Assembly (NCBI GenBank): GCA_015067835.1
Contig: SVLS01000016.1
Coordinates: 1 to 51,106, forward strand
Source of the DNA: Oscillospiraceae bacterium
GTDB lineage: Bacteria; Bacillota; Clostridia; Oscillospirales; Oscillospiraceae
Reading direction: 5' to 3'
DNA: 51,106 bases
The notes under the pieces are model-generated. The model searched no databases, had not been told where the DNA came from, and worked only from the letters and a program-made list of their open reading frames with translations. Below, in pieces: positions 1-10,068 of this stretch. Each line of letters starts with the position of its first letter. Within the stretch, counting starts at the first letter, position 1. Both the position numbers and the translations under genes were made by a program.

Positions 1-147
1 TGTGTCGGCTGGCTAGACGGCTGTGTCGGCTGGCTAGACGGCTGTGTCGGCTGGCTAGACGGCTGTGTCGGCTGGCTAGACGGCTGTGTCGGCTGGCTAG
101 ACGGCTCCGTGGGCTGGCTAGACGGCTGTGTCGGCTGACTAGACGGC
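1..147 (-). repeat. 21-bp tandem repeat encoding SSQPTQP
   Basis: Five identical 21-bp units start at 1, 22, 43, 64 and 85. Two variant units follow at 106 and 127, in which Gln becomes Glu or a base differs. The array is in frame with the cohesin-like gene, so each unit adds seven residues. Every full unit carries a CTAG tetramer in the Ser-Ser codons. The array continues beyond the window start, so total copy number is unknown, and its identity at DNA level suggests recent expansion by slippage. Confidence 0.95.
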
Positions 148-629
148 TCCGTAGGAGCGGTGGTGGGCTCGGTAGTCGGCTCAGTGGGAGTCGTTGCCTC
201 TACAATCTTGACCGTGAAGGTCTTTGTGAGGGTCTCACTGTAAAAGCTGTCGGGCTGTACCACCTTGTACGGCACTGTCACCGTACAGGTGCTTCCAACG
301 CTGCCGGAGACGCCCAGCTTCAGGATAAACACAGACTTCTGCAGGCTGGATGCCGGGTAGAAGTAGAATGCACCCTTATCCCGGATAGAGCCCATCAGAG
401 TCATCTGACTGGCGTCACCGCTGACAGAAGTAATCATTCCCGGATTGGTGCTGGTAACATCTTCCCAGTGCAGCTCAAAGCCATAAACTTCACCCAGGTC
501 CAGCGGAACACTGATTGTTTCGCCGGTTTTTGCCTCGTAGTCAGCGCCTGCTGCGAATACCATCGGCAGAAGTGCAACTGCCAATACCAGAACGAGCAGA
601 GTGATCAGAATCTTATTTGTTTTTTTCAT
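1..629 (-). CDS. Exported cohesin-like protein with Pro/Ser/Gln/Thr repeat linker (3' end outside window)
   Basis: Read on the minus strand from an ATG at 629, preceded by a GAGGA ribosome site about 9 nt upstream; the frame stays open to the window edge, so the C-terminus is missing. It starts with a signal peptide (MKKTNKILITLLVLVLAVAL, then an AFA-type cleavage region). Residues about 27-145 form a beta-rich module with GETISVPLDL near its start and a closing strand TKTFTVKIVE. Its length and opening motif resemble cohesin modules; this is a fold-level impression, not a proven match. A Thr/Pro/Glu stretch follows, then a 7-residue repeat (SSQPTQP) that runs out of the window, like the linkers of scaffoldin proteins. 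It begins 27 bp after the stop of the dockerin protein gene, so the two are probably co-transcribed and may bind each other. Coding is certain; the cohesin assignment is tentative. Confidence 0.75.
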   Translation of the reverse strand, partial: MKKTNKILITLLVLVLAVALLPMVFAAGADYEAKTGETISVPLDLGEVYGFELHWEDVTSTNPGMITSVSGDASQMTLMGSIRDKGAFYFYPASSLQKSVFILKLGVSGSVGSTCTVTVPYKVVQPDSFYSETLTKTFTVKIVEATTPTEPTTEPTTAPTEPSSQPTQPSSQPTEPSSQPTQPSSQPTQPSSQPTQPSSQPTQPSSQPT

Positions 630-656
630 AAACTATATCCTCACTTTCTGCTCAGA

Positions 657-3600
657 TTACTGCAAAACGCTTACATAGTTGTCATTCATACACTTACGCA
701 TGATGGCAACTGCGTCTGCCACATCGATACCCTGTGCCATATTCACATCGGCTGCCAACAATGCGTGAGCACCCATTGCCTGACCCAGGTCTGCTTCGCC
801 CATAACGTGGCGCATCAGGGAAACTGCATCGCCCACGTCGTTGAGGCCGTCGCAGTTTGCATCACCAAGCAGGATAACCGTGTAGGTGATGACATCCACA
901 ACATCAGTGCTGCTGTTGGAAGCAGTAAATGTAACGGTTGCGCCGTTGATAACATTGCCGTTCTTCAGATCTGCGGCATCAAATGCGAGGGTCACCTTTT
1001 CTGCGTTGGTTGCGCCGTGGGTAATCAGTTCCTCGACCTTTTCTGCCGTGATGCCGTCGGCATCCACATCCAGAATGATTTGATGCTTGTCGTGATCCAC
1101 CTGAGAGCCCAGGATGATTTCATCGTCGGCAATTTCAACCTCTTGGTTATCAAAGCTGGGTTCCATATTGAACAGGACGACCTTCAAGGCAACATCCACT
1201 TCCACATCGTAGCCCAGAACCTTAATTGTGCCGGCGCGCTTCAGTTCCTTGGACAAATCGTAGCTGCCGTTTTCGCCTTCCACTGCGTAGCTGGACAGCT
1301 TGGTGCCGGGGCCGGTCACCTTCAGTGTGCGCAATGCCTTGGAGGCTGCCACAAAGACGACACGGTAGGTTTCCATCAGCTTGACTGCTTCAACGCTGTC
1401 CACGCTGTCCAGACCCAGAGCTGCTGCCATAGCAGCGAAGTCTGTGCTGCGGTTGACGCTCTTGATGGCGCTGAACAGCTGTGCAACCGTGGTGTTATCC
1501 ACAATGGTCTTCAGCTGGGTCAATTCGCCATTTTCAAAGTATGCATCCAGTGCATTCAAAATGTCTGTCTTGTTCTGGCGGCTGTTTGCCAGCAGAATTG
1601 CCAGGGCTACTGCGTATTCGTTGTTGCCCTTGGTGTCAAACAGTACGGAGGCGCTTGCGCTGCCTGCGACGCTAACCACCCGGTCTGCGTAGGAGATGTC
1701 CTCCAGCTCGACCTTGATGTCGGCGTCCACAACCTTGCCCAGTGCATCCAGCAGGTCGATGACGACCTTCTTCTCTGCATCGGTACCGCCCAGATAGATG
1801 TTCAGGGTCTTTACCTTCTCGGTTGCGTTGGGAACGACACCGCCGGTGATATAGTCCTTTGCCTTATCGTGGCTGATGCTGACGCTCCAGGCCTGCGTGC
1901 CAACGGTGTAGCTGACCAGCTTATCGCCCTTCTTGGCGGCTTCTGCCATTGCTGCAAAGTCAGTCAAATCTGCCAGCAGCTTGTTGGCAAAGGCGGTCAG
2001 ACCCTCGCACTTCAGGTAATCGATAACCTCGTTGATAGCATTGGATGCGCCGCTGTTGAGCAGAGCAACAATGTCTTCCATCTCAACGCTGTAGATGACA
2101 TCGCCATCCAGCTTCAGTGCTGCGGTGGTGTAGTAGTTGAGCACCAAATCCATTGCCAAATCAAAGGCAATGCTCTTCAGCTGCGGCATTTCATCCATTG
2201 CCAACAGGCCTGTGTTGATGTAAACATTGATGTTGTCGCCGCTTACCTCGGTGGTGTACAGGTTGTTGACGCGATAATCCGCACCGTTGAAGGTGCCGGT
2301 AACCTTACCCAGGTTGCCGATGGTGCTGTCAATCAGTGTAATCTTCTGACCCAAAACGTCACCGTTGACGGTCTTGCCGTTCAGGTCCAGATAAATCTTC
2401 TTGCCAGTGGTGATGCTGCCGTTAATGTCGTCAACCAGAATCACAACAGCGTGATCCTGCACGCCGGCGATTGCGGCAAATACATCTGTGACAAAGCTTA
2501 CCTTCTTGCTCTTTGCGTCCACGATCAGAGCCTGATAATCCGTATCCAGGTTCTTCAGCTGGATGCCCAGCGTTGCTTCCAGGTTGCCGCCCTTTTCAGC
2601 GATGACGCTGAGCAGAGTCTCCGGCAGAGGCAGCTTGTTCAGCAGGTTATCTACGGGATATGCCATATCCTGCTGATAAATGTTGCCAATCGCGCCGGCA
2701 TTTGTATAAGTCACATTTGCGTACAGATGCTTCAGAACACTTTGCAGCTTCTTCAGCACGCCCTTTGCCTTGGACAAATCAGTCTCACGACCCAATTCTT
2801 CCAGTGTATTCTCGAAGCTGTCAGTGGTGATGCTGTCGTCAGTCAGCAAGGGTTCAATCAGCTCGTACAGATATTCAACGGTTGCACCGTAGTCCAAATC
2901 GTTGACATTGCCCAGCTGGGTGTTGTCCGTAATCAGCATAGCAGCCAGGAATGCCTGGTATGCCTTGTCGGGCAGATTCAGAATCAGATTCAGATTGCCG
3001 TTAATCAGCTGAATGTTCACATAAGGAGTGAGCTTCTTCAGGCCGCTGCGCAGGGTAGACAGTCTGCCTGCGTTGCTGCCATTGTCACCCAGGGTGATGT
3101 ACAGCTTAACGGAGGTGCGCAGACCGCCTGCAGTAGTGGCCAGATCCATCTGGGTTTCCATCAGCTTGCCGCCGAAGGTGCTTGCGTTGGGAATCCGGCT
3201 CAGATCCAGGCCTTCCGTGACAACTGTCTGTCCGGCCAGGGTCATATTGTTGATGGTGCCGTTTGCATTGATTGCCGCGGCCAGGGTATCCAGGCTGAAG
3301 CCGGTATCCAGAAGGGCATCAATGATTCCCTGCAGATGGAAGGGATTGCCGCTGCGTACGGTGTAGCCGCCCATATCGATGTAGGAATAGCTGGAAGCAA
3401 CCATTCCCTCTGCCACGGACATCAATACGCTTTGTGCATTGAACTGGGACATCAGGGGGGAGACCTTGAATACGATGGAGATATTGCCCTGAGCATCCTC
3501 TACGGGAACGAAGGAAGCACCGGCGATAACGCCCTTCTGAATCAAGGAATCATTCAGGCTGCCGATGAAGTCCAGCAGCTCCTGACGTGCCACATTGATG

Positions 3601-6600
3601 GTAATTCTCATAATCTTTCCGCCCTGAAGCAGGAACACCTTCTGTTCCATGGTCAGGGAACGGGAAACTGCTTCATTGTAGGTATCGATCACCTGACCGT
3701 TAATCACATACTGATAACGGAAGCCTTCCTGCGTGCAGGCGGGCAGGGTGATGTCACCGTTGTGTACGGTGATCTTGCCGATGGAACCAACGCCATCGAC
3801 CACCACATCGATGCTCTTTGCGGTGTAGCTGAATTCCAGCACGATGTTATTCACTACCAGGTCGCCAACATTGGGCATTGCCACGGCAGTGTAATTGTAG
3901 AAGCGCTTGTCGATGGTCAGGCTTGCATTCATTGCTGCCAGCGCATCGTTCAGCTGCTGAACGTTCTCCTGCTTCAGCGGCTGTCCGGCAACGAACACCA
4001 GGCTGTAGGAGTTCTGCAGCACGCCGTCCACATACAGGTTAACGGCGACAGAACGCTTGCTGTCTGCGGTCTTTTCCCGCATCTCTGTCAGCTTGATGGC
4101 AGGCAGCTGCGTGTAAACCTCCTGCTCAGAGGTAGCCTCAATTGCCTTTACCAATGCTGCCAGCATATCGCTGCTGGAGGTTCTGATGATGGCGCTGTTG
4201 GGAGCCAGCAGAACAATGCTGTTCAGGTCCTGACGCACACCGTCGACCATATCATACTTCTCGCCGTAGCCCAGCTCTTCCAGCAGGCTCTGCAGGTTGG
4301 GAGTTGCGTCCAGGAAGTCGTTCATAGCCTTCTTCAGACGGTTAAACTCTGCTGCGAAGTTTTCGTAATTGGTGCCGGAATAGTACCATGCCAGACCGTT
4401 TTCATCATAAGCAGTCAGGTACTCGTAGATGTACAGCTGCTTGGAATTAGCGTTGTAGCAGTTCTCAATCAGAACCCGCAGGGCAGCCTTGCCTTCTTCG
4501 GTCAGGGTGTCGCCTTCCAGCAGCATCTTCAGCAAGTTGATGTTCTTTGCCAGCTGCTCCAGAGCTCCCTTCATGGAGGCCAGATCGCCCATGGTTGCCT
4601 TCTGCTCCTTGGCTTCCTTTGCCAATTCGCCGGGCAGGTTCAGAATCATCAGCATTTCGCTGTTGGTCAAAATGCCGTTGAGGGCCAGATCGTATTCCAC
4701 TTCAACCTTGTCGTAGTCCAGGTTGCTGAAGTTGCCAACACCGCCGACGAAGTTGGAAATCGGGTAACGCTGATTGCCGCATACATAGTAAGCACGGGCA
4801 GGCAGCCAGTTCAGACCGTCAATGCCGGAGTCTGCCTGTACGGCAGTCACGGTGGTAGAGCCGTTGGGATTGGTCTTCAGGGTGATGCAGCCCGTTGCAG
4901 CAGGCTTGCGGATTGCCAGAATGCCAGTGTTCAGCGCACCGCTCTGCAATACAACAGCAGCCTTATCGCTGACCACGTGGGAAACAGCACTGCCCCAGGG
5001 GATATCCTTCCAGGATTCACCGGTGGTACGGGTCATCTGGGTGTCGCCAACCACTCTGTAAATCTGACCCTGACGGTACATTACGCCATTGATTTCGTAG
5101 TCGTAAACCTTCTTGTTGTCGGGGTTATCGGGATTCGTGGTGTCAATGGGGTGCTTGGGCAGGGTCTGGTTGTAGCCATAGGGGACCTGACCGGGCATGC
5201 CGTCTACACCGCTGATGGTATAGCTCTTGGGCGTGTAGCCGATGGTAATAACCAGGTCAGAATTCAAGGTATCCTGAGCGGTCATACCTTCCACGCTCTG
5301 CACATAATGTGCATCGCCTACCTGGTAGGCTGCGCTCCAGCCTGCCAGAGCCTGTGCAACAACGCCGCTTTCTTCAATCGCAGCCATAACCTCTGCATAG
5401 GTTGCACCCTTGTTCAGGGTAATCAATGCAGACTTGTCGCTGACGAAGGTCTTCAGGGCGGTAGTGTCGTATGCATTCAGCTCAATCACGCTGGCAGTCA
5501 CCTTTACGGTGATGTCATAGCGGTTCATATTGACCTGAACAGAGGTCTCATCTGCCAGCAGCTTTTCTGTCACCTGCACGCTGGGTGCGGTTGCAGTCAA
5601 ATCTTTGCACAGATCATCCAGCTTCTGATAATCTGCTGCTGTCATATCGGCCTTCAGAGGATTGTTGCTCAGAACCGTCCAGGGAGCATTGATGATGCCG
5701 TTCAGACCGCCAAATTCAACAGCGGCGCTGCCCTGAGTGCCAACAAGCACATAGTTCAGGTTCTTATAGAATTCCTCCAGGTCTTCCTTTGCAAAGGACA
5801 TGGTGATGCCCATACCGGCCCCAATGTCAATCATCTGCAAAACAGTTGTCTTCAGCTCCAGAATCTGATTCAGATACCCGGCCGTTTCCTTTGCCTTATC
5901 CAGCAAAGCCTGACCGTTTTCCATCAGATATTGGGTCTTGCTGGCGGATGCGCTGTACTCCTTCAGCATCACAAACAGATCCAAATCGCCATTGTTGTTC
6001 TGCATCTGGGTATACAGAGCCTTCACGGGCTTGGCATTTTCCTCATCCGGAGTCCATGCACCGGGATAGTAGAACACAAAGCCGGGCATTCTGGGAGACT
6101 CCATACCGTTCACCCAGGTCATCAGGCCTTCCACCACGCGCCGCAGCAATGCTCTGCCGGTCTCGCCGTTCAGGTCGCTGTCCAGCAAAGCTTCCAGCTG
6201 TGCCAGCTTATCCAGATTGTTCAGACTTTCCTTCAGGTTTGCGCCTGCTTGCAACATCTGTGTCTGCGTATCAGCATCCACATAAATGTGCAAGCGGTAT
6301 GTAACCTGTACGGAATAGGTATTTCCGTTGGTCTGGAATACGCCAACATAACCATCGCTGGTTTGCGTCAGCGTAACCTTTTCCTGATCATCGCCGTTCA
6401 CGATAACAGCGCCTGCGGGATACCAAACAAAGCCTTTGTGCTCAAAGGTCTGTGCGGTAATGGTCTTTGCCTCCGCATCAACGCTTACCAGATTATCGTC
6501 CGAAGCCGGCTTTACCTCATAAACATAGGTATTCTCCTCCAACAAGCCAGAGCAAAGCAAGGCCTTCTCTGCCTCACTCAATTCATAGTTGTTGGCGAGG

Positions 6601-6743
6601 AGTTCGCCGTCCGTGATGGATTCCCATTCTGTGGCATTTGCTACTGCGTGGCGCAAGAAGCCGTTGCTCATGCAGGAAAAGACCATGAGCAAAGACAGGA
6701 AAACCGCCAGAGCGCGTTTGCCATTTTGACGCATCCAAGTCAC
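657..6743 (-). CDS. Large exported protein with C-terminal type I dockerin
   Basis: A 2028-residue secreted protein. The start is GTG at 6743 with AGGGGG about 8 nt upstream; an ATG just upstream is in another frame. A signal peptide occupies residues about 1-35. The body (about 40-1950) is rich in beta-strand and Ala/Leu helical segments and has no catalytic motif I can name. Residues 1958-2028 form a type I dockerin: the first calcium loop, GDANCDGLNDVGD, is canonical, while the second, ADVNMAQGIDVAD, has lost the Asp and Gly at positions 5 and 6. The dockerin should plug the protein into a cohesin on the cell surface, and the next gene downstream encodes a cohesin-like module. A role in a cell-surface complex is an inference; the function of the 1900-residue body is unknown. 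The opposite strand is also open for more than 2100 codons, a by-product of codon use here. Confidence 0.92.
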   Translation of the reverse strand: MTWMRQNGKRALAVFLSLLMVFSCMSNGFLRHAVANATEWESITDGELLANNYELSEAEKALLCSGLLEENTYVYEVKPASDDNLVSVDAEAKTITAQTFEHKGFVWYPAGAVIVNGDDQEKVTLTQTSDGYVGVFQTNGNTYSVQVTYRLHIYVDADTQTQMLQAGANLKESLNNLDKLAQLEALLDSDLNGETGRALLRRVVEGLMTWVNGMESPRMPGFVFYYPGAWTPDEENAKPVKALYTQMQNNNGDLDLFVMLKEYSASASKTQYLMENGQALLDKAKETAGYLNQILELKTTVLQMIDIGAGMGITMSFAKEDLEEFYKNLNYVLVGTQGSAAVEFGGLNGIINAPWTVLSNNPLKADMTAADYQKLDDLCKDLTATAPSVQVTEKLLADETSVQVNMNRYDITVKVTASVIELNAYDTTALKTFVSDKSALITLNKGATYAEVMAAIEESGVVAQALAGWSAAYQVGDAHYVQSVEGMTAQDTLNSDLVITIGYTPKSYTISGVDGMPGQVPYGYNQTLPKHPIDTTNPDNPDNKKVYDYEINGVMYRQGQIYRVVGDTQMTRTTGESWKDIPWGSAVSHVVSDKAAVVLQSGALNTGILAIRKPAATGCITLKTNPNGSTTVTAVQADSGIDGLNWLPARAYYVCGNQRYPISNFVGGVGNFSNLDYDKVEVEYDLALNGILTNSEMLMILNLPGELAKEAKEQKATMGDLASMKGALEQLAKNINLLKMLLEGDTLTEEGKAALRVLIENCYNANSKQLYIYEYLTAYDENGLAWYYSGTNYENFAAEFNRLKKAMNDFLDATPNLQSLLEELGYGEKYDMVDGVRQDLNSIVLLAPNSAIIRTSSSDMLAALVKAIEATSEQEVYTQLPAIKLTEMREKTADSKRSVAVNLYVDGVLQNSYSLVFVAGQPLKQENVQQLNDALAAMNASLTIDKRFYNYTAVAMPNVGDLVVNNIVLEFSYTAKSIDVVVDGVGSIGKITVHNGDITLPACTQEGFRYQYVINGQVIDTYNEAVSRSLTMEQKVFLLQGGKIMRITINVARQELLDFIGSLNDSLIQKGVIAGASFVPVEDAQGNISIVFKVSPLMSQFNAQSVLMSVAEGMVASSYSYIDMGGYTVRSGNPFHLQGIIDALLDTGFSLDTLAAAINANGTINNMTLAGQTVVTEGLDLSRIPNASTFGGKLMETQMDLATTAGGLRTSVKLYITLGDNGSNAGRLSTLRSGLKKLTPYVNIQLINGNLNLILNLPDKAYQAFLAAMLITDNTQLGNVNDLDYGATVEYLYELIEPLLTDDSITTDSFENTLEELGRETDLSKAKGVLKKLQSVLKHLYANVTYTNAGAIGNIYQQDMAYPVDNLLNKLPLPETLLSVIAEKGGNLEATLGIQLKNLDTDYQALIVDAKSKKVSFVTDVFAAIAGVQDHAVVILVDDINGSITTGKKIYLDLNGKTVNGDVLGQKITLIDSTIGNLGKVTGTFNGADYRVNNLYTTEVSGDNINVYINTGLLAMDEMPQLKSIAFDLAMDLVLNYYTTAALKLDGDVIYSVEMEDIVALLNSGASNAINEVIDYLKCEGLTAFANKLLADLTDFAAMAEAAKKGDKLVSYTVGTQAWSVSISHDKAKDYITGGVVPNATEKVKTLNIYLGGTDAEKKVVIDLLDALGKVVDADIKVELEDISYADRVVSVAGSASASVLFDTKGNNEYAVALAILLANSRQNKTDILNALDAYFENGELTQLKTIVDNTTVAQLFSAIKSVNRSTDFAAMAAALGLDSVDSVEAVKLMETYRVVFVAASKALRTLKVTGPGTKLSSYAVEGENGSYDLSKELKRAGTIKVLGYDVEVDVALKVVLFNMEPSFDNQEVEIADDEIILGSQVDHDKHQIILDVDADGITAEKVEELITHGATNAEKVTLAFDAADLKNGNVINGATVTFTASNSSTDVVDVITYTVILLGDANCDGLNDVGDAVSLMRHVMGEADLGQAMGAHALLAADVNMAQGIDVADAVAIMRKCMNDNYVSVLQ

Positions 6744-6840
6744 TTTTCATTCCCCCTAGATCATAAATTTGCAAGCATTGCAGCTATGTTTGCATACTTG
6801 CATCGCACCCTCGTTGAGGTGCAGATAGAGTTCTGTGCTC

Positions 6841-6870
6841 ATTATAGCACCATTTGCAGGCAGAATTCAA
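6841..6870 (-). promoter_or_regulatory. Promoter of the dockerin/cohesin-like operon
   Basis: Minus-strand TTGAAT (6865-6870), 18-nt spacer, TATAAT (6841-6846). The implied 5' leader is about 90 nt and contains an imperfect inverted repeat (TGCAAG ... CTTGCA) before the ribosome site. This is a pattern match only. Confidence 0.6.
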
Positions 6871-6977
6871 GATAAATTTTTACATATTTGAAATTTTTTT
6901 ATTGAAAGTCGTTTGTATACAATGCAATTTTGGTATAAATTTACATTTTCTGCTTTTCTTTTACTCGCCACAAAGAT

Positions 6978-7004
6978 AAAAAGCCGCCGGCACAGGCCGG
7001 CGGC
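6978..7004 (-). terminator. Rho-independent terminator of gap
   Basis: Nine-bp GC stem (6983-6991 with 6996-7004), ACAG loop and five T on the minus strand, starting 14 bp past the gap stop codon. Confidence 0.9.
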
Positions 7005-7018
7005 TATATGCGTTTTCC

Positions 7019-8041
7019 TTACAGCAGAGTGGAGAAGTGCTTGATGGTGCGAACCATCTGAGAAACATAGGAGTTCTCGTTGTCGTACCAGGAAACAACC
7101 TGTACCTGAGTCTTGCCGTCGGGCAGAGCGCAAACCATGGTCTGAGTTGCATCGAACAGAGAACCGAAGGTCATACCGATGATGTCGGAAGAAACGATCT
7201 CGTCCTCATTGTAGCCATAGGACTCGGTAGCAGCAGCCTTCATAGCAGCGTTGATCTCGTCCTTGGTCACAGCCTTGGCACACACAGCATTCAAAATGGT
7301 GGTGGAACCGGTGGGAGTGGGGATTCTCTGAGCAGCGCCGATCAGCTTGCCGTTCAGCTCGGGGATAACCAGGCCGATTGCCTTAGCAGCACCGGTGGAG
7401 TTGGGCACGATGTTGATAGCACCGGCTCTGGAGCGGCGCAGGTCACCCTTTCTCTGGGGACCGTCCAGAATCATCTGGTCGCCGGTGTAAGCGTGGATGG
7501 TGCACATAATGCCGGACTCGATGGAAGCCAGGTCATTCAGAGCCTTAGCCATGGGAGCCAGGCAGTTGGTGGTGCAGGAAGCAGCAGAAATGATGTTGTC
7601 TTCCTTGGTCAGAGTCTCGTGGTTAACATTGTAAACGATGGTGGGCAGGTCATTGCCGGCAGGAGCGGAGATAACGACCTTCTTGGCACCGGCATCGATG
7701 TGAGCCTGAGCCTTGGCCTTGGAAGTGTAGAAGCCGGTGCACTCCAGCACGACATCAACATCCAGCTCGCCCCAGGGCAGCTCAGCAGCGTTTGCCTTTG
7801 CGTAGATGGTAATCTTCTTGCCGTCGACAACGATGTTGTCCTCGCCAGCTTCAACAGTATGTGCACCGAAGGGCTTAGCGTAAGCGCCCTGAGTGGAGTC
7901 ATACTTCAGCAGGTGAGCCAGCATAGCGGGGGAAGTCAGGTCGTTGATAGCGACAACCTCAAAACCCTCAGCACCGAACATCTGACGGAAAGCCAGACGG
8001 CCGATACGACCAAAACCATTGATAGCAACTTTAACAGACAT
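7019..8041 (-). CDS. gap: Glyceraldehyde-3-phosphate dehydrogenase
   Basis: A 340-residue NAD(P)-dependent glycolytic enzyme of the cytoplasm that oxidises glyceraldehyde 3-phosphate to 1,3-bisphosphoglycerate. The Rossmann start INGFGRIGR is at residues 7-15, the catalytic Cys156 sits in SAASCTTNC, and the phosphate-binding segment [18 protein letters not shown] follows. I chose the ATG at 8041 because GGAGG lies at the right distance before it; an ATG 15 nt upstream is itself part of that ribosome site. The gene stands alone, with its own strong promoter and terminator and no pgk or tpi beside it. The length is normal for bacterial Gap. Confidence 0.98.
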   Translation of the reverse strand: MSVKVAINGFGRIGRLAFRQMFGAEGFEVVAINDLTSPAMLAHLLKYDSTQGAYAKPFGAHTVEAGEDNIVVDGKKITIYAKANAAELPWGELDVDVVLECTGFYTSKAKAQAHIDAGAKKVVISAPAGNDLPTIVYNVNHETLTKEDNIISAASCTTNCLAPMAKALNDLASIESGIMCTIHAYTGDQMILDGPQRKGDLRRSRAGAINIVPNSTGAAKAIGLVIPELNGKLIGAAQRIPTPTGSTTILNAVCAKAVTKDEINAAMKAAATESYGYNEDEIVSSDIIGMTFGSLFDATQTMVCALPDGKTQVQVVSWYDNENSYVSQMVRTIKHFSTLL

Positions 8042-8123
8042 AGGAATTTCCTCCATTTTAAAAAATTACTGCAGTGCAGTATCTATACAGAATAATATGG
8101 GCTTCTTGACCACATACGACATT

Positions 8124-8152
8124 ATTATACAACAGGAAAACCTGATTGTAAA
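8124..8152 (-). promoter_or_regulatory. Promoter of gap
   Basis: Minus-strand TTTACA (8147-8152), 17-nt spacer, TATAAT (8124-8129): one mismatch from the vegetative consensus, which fits a highly expressed glycolytic gene. Confidence 0.85.
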
Positions 8153-8240
8153 GTATGTGTTTTTCACATAATAAGTAAATTTTTACCGTTTCGGATTGGA
8201 ATGTATGCCAATTTTTGCATTTTCGGAGACCTATCGGTTT

Positions 8241-9917
8241 TTATTTTCCGAACAATTTCTCAATGGTCTTCTTATACTGCCGGTCAGAAAGCACCTGCAT
8301 CACCTGACGGAAGACTTTGTTCCACTGCTGTGCTGTCATGGAAGCGTTGCCGTCCACTGTCAAATAGAAGCACTCCGGCTGTCTGCCTGCTCCGAAGGCA
8401 CGAGTAAACTTGCCGTCCACGCCCAATGCGATGGCTTCCGGCAGCATATCAAAGAAATAAGAGGGATTGCTTTGAGAAATTCTTTGCACTTCCCCCGCAG
8501 ACAGGGATTTCAGGTATTTCCGCAGACCCAGAACCTCGTTTCTGGCCTGCAGACCGGCTTCGGTGCGGCGACCGCCATGGATAACCGCGATGCCGGTGAG
8601 CAGCTGAGAGATGACAACAAAAATTGCCACATTTCCCTCGCCGGCAATGCTCCCCAGAATCACCCACGCCAGACAGCAGACCAATGCCACCAGCGCCGCC
8701 CGGCGATGCCGCAGCAAAACGCCCTTGGCGCCGGACTGGATGAGCCAGCACAGCACCACACCCATAATGCCCAGGCAAACGGAAAGTGTCACCTGCCAGG
8801 TGGTGTCAATCACCAGAGCCTTGGCCAGAGAAATACCGCCGAACAAACCGATTCCGGCAGAGATTGCCCGGAATATCAGGGGGTTGCCTGTCCGCTTTTT
8901 AAAATAATTCCACGCACTGGGCACCGTCTTGGAGGCCTTGCGGCACAGCCGGCCGTAATGCTCAGAGCTTCCATCCACCGTGCGGCGGCGGCCGAACAGG
9001 GTCTTGAAGCAACGCATCTCGAATTCGCTGCGCTCGTTGCCCATTTCCATTTCCTTATATAATAGTACACGCCCGGTGCGGCCCAAATGTACAGTTAAAT
9101 AACCCATTTTCGCCCAGGACAGAATCATCAGCGGAAAATCCACGCCCTGACCGGCCATGCAGCAGCCCAATTCTCCGGCGGTAATGCCGTTGGGAGCTTG
9201 CACCTGCCGCACGGGACGGGGCAGGCGGCACCGCATAAACAGCAGCCAGTAAAGGAATGCCAGCAAGCAAAGCGCATATTGCGCCAAATCATCCTTGCTC
9301 AGGGACCAGCGCTTCAAAATGTTCTGCGGAAACAGCTTGGAAGACACCGCCAGACGCATGGTCAGGCTTTCGTGGTCCTTCATTTCCTGCAAAAAGCGAC
9401 CGTAAATTCGGTTCCCGTCAATTTGATAGGTGGTGTAGGAATCCATCGATTCCGGGTGATAGGTGCTGGAAAAGGTGGGAAGCTCCTCCGGTTCTCCCGG
9501 CAGGGTAATGGAAAACTCCATATTTTCAATAGGGTAATCAAAACCGGACAGCAGGGGAATGTTCAAAAACAGCCCCTTTTTCTCAGAGCTGACGCAGTTG
9601 GGCAGCGTGTAGTTCAGCCGCACTGTATAATTTCCGGTGCCGGACACTGCGCCGGTGAAATCCACCCATCGGCGACCCTCTGCATAGAAGGTTTTGGCGC
9701 CGCCGCCATTGAGGGAAATATCTCTTGCATCTCTCGGAAGGGGGAACTGCAGACTGCCGTTCAGCTGTGAAACACGCAGTTGAAACACCACAGAAACGGC
9801 ACAGCTGCCGTCAGAGTTGACAGAAGCTTCGCTTTGTAAATCGGTGACAGAGCCGGTTGCACACACGGCGGTAGTCAGCAAAAACAGACAAAGCAGCAAT
9901 ATAAAAAAGCGGCGCAT
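8241..9917 (-). CDS. DUF2207-type membrane protein with signal peptide
   Basis: A 558-residue protein starting at ATG 9917, which has GGGGAGGAG upstream; a longer in-frame extension lacks a ribosome site. It has a signal peptide (MRRFFILLLCLFLLTTAVCA) and an extracellular beta-rich region to about residue 205 with LPRDARDISL and LNYTLPNCV segments. A membrane segment (about 217-235), a basic cytoplasmic stretch, and further membrane segments at about 355-450 follow, then a C-terminal cytoplasmic part ending in YKKTIEKLFGK. This order matches DUF2207 (YciQ-like) predicted membrane proteins, whose function is unknown. It stands alone, divergent from apbE. Confidence 0.75.
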   Translation of the reverse strand: MRRFFILLLCLFLLTTAVCATGSVTDLQSEASVNSDGSCAVSVVFQLRVSQLNGSLQFPLPRDARDISLNGGGAKTFYAEGRRWVDFTGAVSGTGNYTVRLNYTLPNCVSSEKKGLFLNIPLLSGFDYPIENMEFSITLPGEPEELPTFSSTYHPESMDSYTTYQIDGNRIYGRFLQEMKDHESLTMRLAVSSKLFPQNILKRWSLSKDDLAQYALCLLAFLYWLLFMRCRLPRPVRQVQAPNGITAGELGCCMAGQGVDFPLMILSWAKMGYLTVHLGRTGRVLLYKEMEMGNERSEFEMRCFKTLFGRRRTVDGSSEHYGRLCRKASKTVPSAWNYFKKRTGNPLIFRAISAGIGLFGGISLAKALVIDTTWQVTLSVCLGIMGVVLCWLIQSGAKGVLLRHRRAALVALVCCLAWVILGSIAGEGNVAIFVVISQLLTGIAVIHGGRRTEAGLQARNEVLGLRKYLKSLSAGEVQRISQSNPSYFFDMLPEAIALGVDGKFTRAFGAGRQPECFYLTVDGNASMTAQQWNKVFRQVMQVLSDRQYKKTIEKLFGK

Positions 9918-9948
9918 CCTTGCTCCTCCCCTCAAAAAATCTGCCTGT

Positions 9949-9977
9949 ATTTTACCACGGCAGATATAAAAAAGCAA
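9949..9977 (-). promoter_or_regulatory. Promoter of the DUF2207-type gene
   Basis: Minus-strand TTGCTT (9972-9977), 17-nt spacer, TAAAAT (9949-9954), about 30 bp before the start codon. A moderate match. Confidence 0.5.
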
Positions 9978-10068
9978 GCCAAAGCCACAGAAGGATAAAA
10001 TAACTTCCCTCTATCGGATTTTTGTGATATGATATGGGTAATCCATTTTTGCGAGACGGAGGTGCGAT

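Noticed and set aside
1..147. 21-bp tandem array considered as a non-coding satellite or CRISPR
   Set aside because: The units abut without spacers and are in frame as SSQPTQP inside a secreted protein.
468..6875. Open reading frame of more than 2100 codons on the plus strand, antisense to the dockerin gene
   Set aside because: The minus strand has a ribosome site, a signal peptide and a dockerin; the plus frame translates to low-complexity Cys/His/Gln-rich sequence with no domain. It stays open because TTA, CTA and TCA codons are rare in the real gene.
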